Positions 30,152 to 34,417 of a stretch of 34,417 nucleotides of DNA are shown in pieces. Numbering within the stretch: position 1 is the stretch's first letter; each line of letters starts with the position of its first letter. The stretch lies in contig CANAPP010000033.1 in assembly GCA_947363565.1 (NCBI GenBank), positions 1-34,417 of the forward strand, read 5' to 3'. The translations under genes were made by a program, and so were the position numbers. Under the pieces are notes generated by a model. That model was given only the letters and a program-made list of their open reading frames with translations. It had not been told where the DNA came from and did no database searches. The DNA comes from an uncultured Lachnospiraceae bacterium. Lineage in GTDB: Bacteria; Bacillota; Clostridia; Lachnospirales; Lachnospiraceae.

Positions 30152-30180
30152 ATTATAATTATTATTTCAATCAATCACAA
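30152..30180 (-). promoter_or_regulatory. Promoter upstream of the truncated kinase
   Basis: On the minus strand TTGTGA (30175-30180) and a perfect TATAAT (30152-30157) are spaced by 17 bp, between the grdB stop and the kinase start. Confidence 0.6.
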
Positions 30181-30197
30181 TAAAAAAACTTAGAATC

Positions 30198-31505
30198 TTA
30201 CTCAAACACCGTCTGCTCACTCACCGGCGTCTCCAAAGCCTTAAGCCCTCTCTCCACAAGCTCGCGTCTTATCTTCTTACTTTGCTCCGCTGATTTTGTC
30301 GGGTCGCCCAACGGATACGGAATCCCGATTGCCGGTACGATCCGGTTCGCCCCGATTGTCTTAGATATCGGAACCACCGTACAGATATGCACGACAGGAA
30401 TACCTACACGCTCAATCTCTTTCACCATCGTTGCACCGCAACGTGTACAGGTGCCTCATGTGGAGGTAAGGATTACCGCGCCGATGCCATCTTCCTTAAG
30501 CTTTCCGACGAAATCCTCGCCGAACGCCTTCGCATTTCCCGTCGCCGTTCCGGTTCCGGTGGTGGTGATAAAGTAGTCGGCGAGCTCACCGATCACTCCT
30601 TCTTTTTCCATCTCCCTGAGCACGTCGAGAGGAATGACCAGATTCGGGTCTTCTGTGACAAACGCACGGTCATAGCCGCCGTGAACGGTCATAAAGTCCT
30701 TCTTATCCATCCGCTCCATCCCCGCAATGCTGTAAATACCGTATTTTGTCGCGCTGGAAGACTCGATATGGTCCGGATTTCCCTGGGGGACGATGCCGCC
30801 GGAAGTGACAATAGCAATCTTCGTGTGGGCCATATCCGTAACCGGAGCCGTCGGCTCTACCCGGTCGAACTTCGGCATCGGATATTCCGTCGGGCATTCT
30901 TCGCCCCTGCATTTCTTCACAAGCAGCTCGATTGCCCGCTCGGAGCCGCGTTTCTCCGCAAAATAATTGACACGGATTCCCCGCTCTAAATACCCTTCAA
31001 TATCCGGTCCTAAAATCTCTTCGCCTTTTACCAGCTTTTCCCCCAGATTCTTAAATACAGGAACAGCCTTTCTCATGCCCGCCGCGGAATTTTTCGTCTT
31101 GATGACGATCAAATCCTTGCGGAACATATCCACACCCGGATTCTCCTCATACATGCCCGTAAGCACCGGAATCCCAAGCTCCTTTTCCACCGCCTTGCAG
31201 ATGGTGCCGCACGCCACCCCGTAGCGCCCCGCGTTAAATGCAGGTCCGGCGATGAATAAGTCCGGCTTAAAGGGCTCTATCATGCTGAGCAGCTCCGCCG
31301 TAGCGTCCTCAAGATTTTCCCCGAAATAATTGTCCCCGCACACAACGGTAGCCGCAATCTCATAGTCCTCTCCGAAAGCCTCCAAAAGAGCAAGCCCAGG
31401 CCCCATAGCCCCCTCGTGAACCTCCGGCCTCATGCCTGCCGCCTCCTCGCCGCCGGCTCCGGAGAAAAAGTTATTGATATAATGTACGATTTTGTATTTT
31501 GCCAT
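30198..31505 (-). CDS. grdB: Selenoprotein reductase component B gamma subunit (GrdB/GrdF/GrdH)
   Basis: 435-residue substrate-binding selenoprotein of the glycine/sarcosine/betaine reductase complex (protein B, 47-kDa subunit). It helps form a Schiff base with the amine and passes a carboxymethyl group to the selenocysteine of GrdA. An in-frame TGA at 30456-30458 is residue 350, within ILTST-U-GTCTRCGATM; the frame resumes and matches the family to the end (VVPISKTIGANRIVPAIGIPYPLGDP). Reading TGA as a stop would leave two fragments. The N-terminus KYKIVHYINNFFSGAGGEE and the length fit the family. The ATG at 31505 follows AGGAAGGGGG. A stem-loop begins right after the UGA. It lies 16 nt after grdE. 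Glycine, sarcosine and betaine versions cannot be told apart here. Confidence 0.93.
30433..30458 (-). promoter_or_regulatory. Candidate bacterial SECIS at the grdB UGA
   Basis: One base after the UGA, GCACC (30454-30450) pairs with GGTGC (30437-30433) around the 12-nt loop TGTACACGTTGC. Position and size are compatible with SelB-dependent recoding, but clostridial SECIS elements are poorly conserved and the stem is short. Confidence 0.5.
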
Positions 31506-31521
31506 GTTCATTTCCCCCTTC

Positions 31522-32808
31522 CTAATATGTGCGTGCGGCCAGTTTGTTAAAGCCGTTTGCGATTGTGGATGCGATGATGATCTGCAGCTCCGCGTCAAAG
31601 CTGCCGTCCTCATTCATGCAGCCCGCATAGCCGCCAATCTGGCTCTCCACATAGTCCATCGTGCCAATCAGCTTATCCATCGGCGGAAAATGGACGATCA
31701 GGTTGCCCTGCCCGCAGGAAACCATAGTGTCCGCCTCCGGCACGGCATCCGCCAGAGAATAAGATTTCCCGTCGCGCCCCGGAAATTCATCAGTAATGAT
31801 GACCACCTTCACGCCCGCCTGAGTCACTTTCTTACAGTTCATCATCAAATCCGTGTCCGGATTGCCGTACCCTTCCTCGGTGATAAGAAGTCCGTCCAGT
31901 CCAAGGTACTTTGCAAGCTTTGCCACCATATCCGAGTGGCGCTCCTTATCCGCAAGAAATACATTTTCATTGGTCAGGATCACGCCCACAAAATTCAGGT
32001 CCTTCCCGTGGTGCTGATACAAATCCTCGATCACCGGATTATTCAGGTGATGGTATGTCGTCACTTTATCGCAGGGCGCAACACAGTTTCCGCTGACAAT
32101 CGCGCCGTCCATGATCTCCGTCGGGTACATGATTGTCGGGATAAATTTCTTCGCGTCTACGCCGTAATAATAGGTATCGTGCAAAAGGCCCTGCGACTGC
32201 AGCATATGTACATACCCAATCTTCGGAAGGTCCGGATACTGGGCAATCTGCTCCAGGAGCGGTTTCGTCTCGTAAGTCACAATCTCATCCGGCACGAGAT
32301 TTTTTGCCGCCTCCGCCACATACACCGCCGTCTTAAGGCCTGCCATCCGGCCCGCCGCTTCATAGTCATGGGTCTCAAGCCCGTCCGCCGGCTCGATGAC
32401 TACGCACACATTATTCGTTTGGGAAAAGGGCGTGTACTTCGCCGTAGGGCCTGACATGTCGATGACTCCCTCCTGGAATCCCACAATCTTCCCGCAGGTA
32501 ATGACCGTCGCCCCCACAAGCGCATGAGTCCTGCCCTCGCCGACCTGACCTACTTTTCCGATGACTCCCGGGAAAACGGCTCCGTTCCCCTCCACTTTCA
32601 CTCTCGGCTCTATCACATCCTTAACCGGTGATATCCGGACGGACTCGCCGGGCCTTGCAAGCTCCACCCTGGCGCCTGTAAGCCGCTCGTCCTCAAGGAC
32701 AAGCTTTTCAATCTCTTCTTTACATACATACAATGTCCCGTCTTTTACATAAGTCTTTTCCGCAAACTGGACATCCCGGATGTAAATCTTACCTAATTCC
32801 AATTTCAT
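31522..32808 (-). CDS. grdE: Reductase component B alpha/beta proprotein (GrdE/GrdG/GrdI)
   Basis: 428-residue precursor of the two small subunits of protein B. In characterised GrdE the chain is cleaved before Cys242, which becomes the pyruvoyl group that binds the substrate amine. Here the motif is SGN-C-VAPCDKVTTYHHLNNPVI and its Cys is also residue 242, so cleavage is expected. The N-terminal part (alpha-side, 1-241) starts MKLELGKIYIRDVQFAEKT. The C-terminal part has LTNENVFLADKERHSDMVAKL and VSCGQGNLIVHFPPMDKLIG. The ATG at 32808 has GGAGG 10 nt upstream. It lies 44 nt after grdX and 16 nt before grdB. The genes for GrdA, GrdC and GrdD are not in the window, so they must be elsewhere. 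Confidence 0.94.
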   Translation of the reverse strand: MKLELGKIYIRDVQFAEKTYVKDGTLYVCKEEIEKLVLEDERLTGARVELARPGESVRISPVKDVIEPRVKVEGNGAVFPGVIGKVGQVGEGRTHALVGATVITCGKIVGFQEGVIDMSGPTAKYTPFSQTNNVCVVIEPADGLETHDYEAAGRMAGLKTAVYVAEAAKNLVPDEIVTYETKPLLEQIAQYPDLPKIGYVHMLQSQGLLHDTYYYGVDAKKFIPTIMYPTEIMDGAIVSGNCVAPCDKVTTYHHLNNPVIEDLYQHHGKDLNFVGVILTNENVFLADKERHSDMVAKLAKYLGLDGLLITEEGYGNPDTDLMMNCKKVTQAGVKVVIITDEFPGRDGKSYSLADAVPEADTMVSCGQGNLIVHFPPMDKLIGTMDYVESQIGGYAGCMNEDGSFDAELQIIIASTIANGFNKLAARTY

Positions 32809-32852
32809 TGCTGCTGCACCTCCTGCTCTCTCGGCAGCGCATACGCGCCGCA

Positions 32853-33251
32853 CTACCTTCTGTTCATGATCGGGTTCGCCATAACACCTTCCATCAAAGA
32901 TAAGTCGATGGTGCGGAAATCTTCCACAGATTTCTCTGACCATTCCGGAAGAGGCCTGTTTCCCATGAATTTGTGATACGCCTCAATGCTCTCCTCAATC
33001 AGCGTCAAATCCCGAAAGTCCTCTGCCCCCTCCAGAGATTCCTCCGACAGGATAATCGACTTGAAGGGTGTCTGGTTCGGCTTTACGCTGCCTGCAAGGG
33101 GATGGGTCAGGAGGAAATATCCCCTGTGGATATAATCCCTCGCTGCCAGGAGGACATCCAGATACGCCCACTCCTCATTGTAGTCAATTTGAAGTTTCCC
33201 TTCCCATTTTTCCAGGCATCTTACGTTGTTCGTCACCATTATGCTTTTCAC
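32853..33251 (-). CDS. grdX: GrdX-family protein
   Basis: 132-residue small protein of the GrdX family, found at the head of glycine-reductase-type operons; its role is not established. It opens KSIMVTNNVRC, the family's V-T-N-N start, and continues with YLDVLLAARDYIHRGYFLLTHPLAGSVKPNQTPFKSIIL. This block, ending in Pro-rich LTHPLAGSVKPN, is the best match to the family. The GTG at 33251 follows GGGGGA at 7 nt; the upstream TTG frame has no site, and a downstream ATG would remove the first strand. It is first in the grdX-grdE-grdB transcript, behind a sigma-54-type promoter. Confidence 0.85.
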   Translation of the reverse strand: MKSIMVTNNVRCLEKWEGKLQIDYNEEWAYLDVLLAARDYIHRGYFLLTHPLAGSVKPNQTPFKSIILSEESLEGAEDFRDLTLIEESIEAYHKFMGNRPLPEWSEKSVEDFRTIDLSLMEGVMANPIMNRR

Positions 33252-33290
33252 CTTATGTCCCCCTTTTGCGCTCCTTTGCAAGCATCTGCG

Positions 33291-33338
33291 CCGTCAGTTA
33301 TCCATACCGTCAGTTATCCGCGCCGTCAACTCTTCCCT
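33291..33338. repeat. 16-bp tandem repeats in the grdX leader
   Basis: Two near-identical units start CCGTCAGTTATCC (33291-33306 and 33307-33322), and a third degenerate unit starts CCGTCAACTCTTCC (33323-33338). They lie between the sigma-54 promoter and the grdX start, in the transcribed leader on the minus strand. They may be a binding array or an RNA element; no known riboswitch was recognised. Confidence 0.6.
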
Positions 33339-33372
33339 GTCTCAGATGCAGAACCCTTTACTCTATTAATAC

Positions 33373-33389
33373 AGCAAAGTTCCTGCCAA
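33373..33389 (-). promoter_or_regulatory. Sigma-54 (-24/-12) promoter of grdX-grdE-grdB
   Basis: On the minus strand TTGGCAGGAACTTTGCT matches the sigma-54 consensus YTGGCACG-N4-TTGCW with the invariant GG and GC at the exact spacing; only the C after TGGCA differs (G here). It lies about 120 bp upstream of the grdX GTG. The predicted start is near 33361, giving a ~110-nt leader. Confidence 0.8.
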
Positions 33390-33506
33390 CTTTGTCATTT
33401 ATTGGTGCATTTTAGCTTTACTTATCGATTTCATGCCATAAAATATTTTATTTATTTATTTTTTCTATGGATATATTGGATTTTTTGAAGATTTTATTCT
33501 GAATTA

Positions 33507-33544
33507 TATGAAAAATATTTCATGGAAAAGAAATATTTTTCATA
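33507..33544. promoter_or_regulatory. Long inverted repeat, candidate enhancer-binding site
   Basis: Perfect 15-bp arms (33507-33521 and 33530-33544; TATGAAAAATATTTC and its complement) flank an 8-bp centre. The centre lies about 165 bp upstream of the predicted grdX start site, the usual zone for activator dimers that loop to a -24/-12 promoter. The arms lack a T-run of terminator type. The remaining sequence of 33252-33616 is AT-rich and has no gene. Confidence 0.65.
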
Positions 33545-33618
33545 GATTCTTTATAAATACACTTTCGCGATATCCGCGTGATTCTCTACTTGGCATCATA
33601 CGGTTATCTATCACAAAG

Positions 33619-33662
33619 AGGGTGTCGCAAAATCATCAAATTAGATGATCAAGTGGCACCCT
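33619..33662 (-). terminator. Compound hairpin at the IS end
   Basis: Outer arms AGGGTG (33619-33624) and CACCCT (33657-33662) enclose inner arms ATCATC (33632-33637) and GATGAT (33644-33649). It probably belongs to the IS terminal inverted repeat and may also block read-through into or out of the transposase. Confidence 0.5.
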
Positions 33663-33761
33663 TGCTCTATATTATGAAAAAATTCGGATGCAATCCTTTT
33701 GTTTTAGGAATTGTTTCGGATTTTAGGCATACTTTAATAAAGCTTTTGTCTTTCCTGGCTT

Positions 33762-34417
33762 TTATGCTGTTTCTTTTACCGGGAAAAGATGACTCTCAGT
33801 ACGTTCATTTTGGATTTTTGCATGCAGTTTGTTGATGTTGTAGCCCATACATAACAACAGGATTTCCAGTTTTACCTTTGTTTTCCCCCGCAGCAGAAAT
33901 CTTTGGAATTCGTAATCATTTTTCAGAACGCCAAAAGCTCCTTCTACTTGAATGGAACGGTTCATCCGATATCTGATCCCCGTTTCACTTAGGATATTTT
34001 CGTAGGATTCCTGCCGCTTCTCCAGAAAACTTTTGGAAATATATAACCGTTTATTGCCCTTTGCTCTGGTGCATTTTTCTTTATAAGGACAGTCCGTGCA
34101 GTCTTCACATTCGTAAACAGTTACTTCCGATTCATAGCCGCTCTTACTTTTCTGCTTTTTGATAAAAAGAGGGGACAATGATTTCCCGGCATGGCAGGTG
34201 TAGGTATCAGTTTTTTCATCATATCCCATGTTCTCACGTTTGCTGATATCCTTTTTAAAGCTGCGCTTTTTCCATTTCTCATAGGTCTGGGGTTTTATAT
34301 ATGGCTTCTGTCTGTTCTCTCTTAAAAAGCTGTAGCCTTCCTCGCTTTCGTAGCCTGAATCTGCTGTTACGCTTGGATAGCGAAATCCCAGTTTTTCTTC
34401 CATTGTTTTCAGGAATG
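33762..34417 (-). CDS. IS1182-family transposase, C-terminal part (partial)
   Basis: About 218 residues are visible and the frame continues past the window end, so the N-terminal half is missing. The sequence matches the DDE domain of IS1182/IS4-type transposases. A catalytic Asp lies in SVTADSGYESEEGYSFL, and the catalytic Glu in RSIQVEGAFGVLKNDYEFQRFLLRG. A Cys-rich insert (YECEDCTDCPYKEKCTRAKGNKRLY) is the zinc-binding block typical of IS1182. The last residues LEILLLCMGYNINKLHAKIQ match the family end. The protein appears intact in the visible part. It lies about 500 bp upstream of grdX, outside its inferred enhancer. Confidence 0.9.
   Translation of the reverse strand, partial: FLKTMEEKLGFRYPSVTADSGYESEEGYSFLRENRQKPYIKPQTYEKWKKRSFKKDISKRENMGYDEKTDTYTCHAGKSLSPLFIKKQKSKSGYESEVTVYECEDCTDCPYKEKCTRAKGNKRLYISKSFLEKRQESYENILSETGIRYRMNRSIQVEGAFGVLKNDYEFQRFLLRGKTKVKLEILLLCMGYNINKLHAKIQNERTESHLFPVKETA

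Larger units (their letters stand above)
33617..34417 (-). mobile_element. IS1182-family insertion sequence, 3' part
   Basis: The window ends inside an insertion sequence. Its transposase gene (33762 onward) is followed by about 145 bp to a compound terminal hairpin starting near 33617 (AGAGGGTGTCGC, typical of an IS end). The outer boundary is inferred; the other end and any target duplication are outside the window. Confidence 0.7.

Noticed and set aside
30181-30197. T-rich stretch after grdB as an intrinsic terminator
   Set aside because: On the minus strand a run of seven T follows the stop, but no credible stem precedes it.
31492-32454. 320-codon plus-strand frame opposite grdE
   Set aside because: Shadow of a clearly assigned gene with no motif of its own.
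1-34417. CRISPR arrays, tRNA, rRNA or known riboswitches
   Set aside because: No regularly spaced repeats with unique spacers, no cloverleaf-like tRNA sequence and no riboswitch core that I could recognise by reading; a covariance-model search would be needed to exclude weak cases.

Overview
The window reads as a chromosomal segment of an anaerobic Firmicute, most likely a Lachnospiraceae (Clostridium cluster XIVa) member. The grounds are the era-yqzL-recO cluster, coaBC, YitT, enolase next to secG-rnr-smpB, an AgrC/AgrA-type two-component pair, a PurO-type IMP cyclohydrolase beside a stand-alone AICAR transformylase, and a selenoprotein-containing glycine/betaine-type reductase cassette. Ribosome binding sites are strong AGGAGG types throughout. 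The taxonomic call is an inference; no rRNA or tRNA gene was seen.

Layout. 1-2.4 kb: an Hsp20 chaperone behind a CIRCE-like operator, a small XRE regulator facing two 26-bp repeats, a short BspA-type repeat protein, and a zinc-ribbon membrane protein. 2.4-9.7 kb: core genes smpB, rnr, secG, eno (minus strand), yitT (plus) and glmM (minus). 10-15 kb: AICAR transformylase and IMP cyclohydrolase, an acyltransferase-3 membrane protein, a DUF3841-like protein and a LUD-domain protein. 15-20 kb: coaBC with a compact formate/nitrite-transporter relative, an MFS transporter divergent from an AraC-type regulator. 19.3-25.4 kb: a minus-strand run rpoN, M16C peptidase, era, yqzL, recO. 25.5-29.2 kb, divergent from rpoN: a sensor-less sigma-54 activator, a LytTR response regulator, a GHKL histidine kinase and a coiled-coil protein. 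29.3-30.1 kb: remnants of a HipA-like kinase and a small partner gene. 30.2-33.6 kb: grdX-grdE-grdB, component B of a glycine/sarcosine/betaine-type reductase. The last 0.8 kb is the end of an IS1182-family element running off the window.

Most interesting. The grd cassette carries an in-frame UGA at residue 350 of GrdB that must be read as selenocysteine, and the conserved Cys242 cleavage site in GrdE. Upstream of grdX is a correctly spaced sigma-54 (-24/-12) promoter. About 150 bp further upstream lies a 15-bp-arm inverted repeat placed where an enhancer-binding protein would bind. The same window encodes sigma-54 itself and a sensor-less sigma-54 activator co-transcribed with a two-component pair. 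This invites the hypothesis, not proven here, that a peptide- or ligand-sensing two-component system feeds into sigma-54 control of Stickland-type reduction.

A second notable signal is a dispersed, hairpin-rich repeat: a 200-bp copy at 2682-2879 and a shortened inverted copy at 14026-14104, the latter contributing the -35 box of a consensus promoter. Several operator-like repeats sit at divergent promoters (XRE, MFS/AraC, rpoN/activator).
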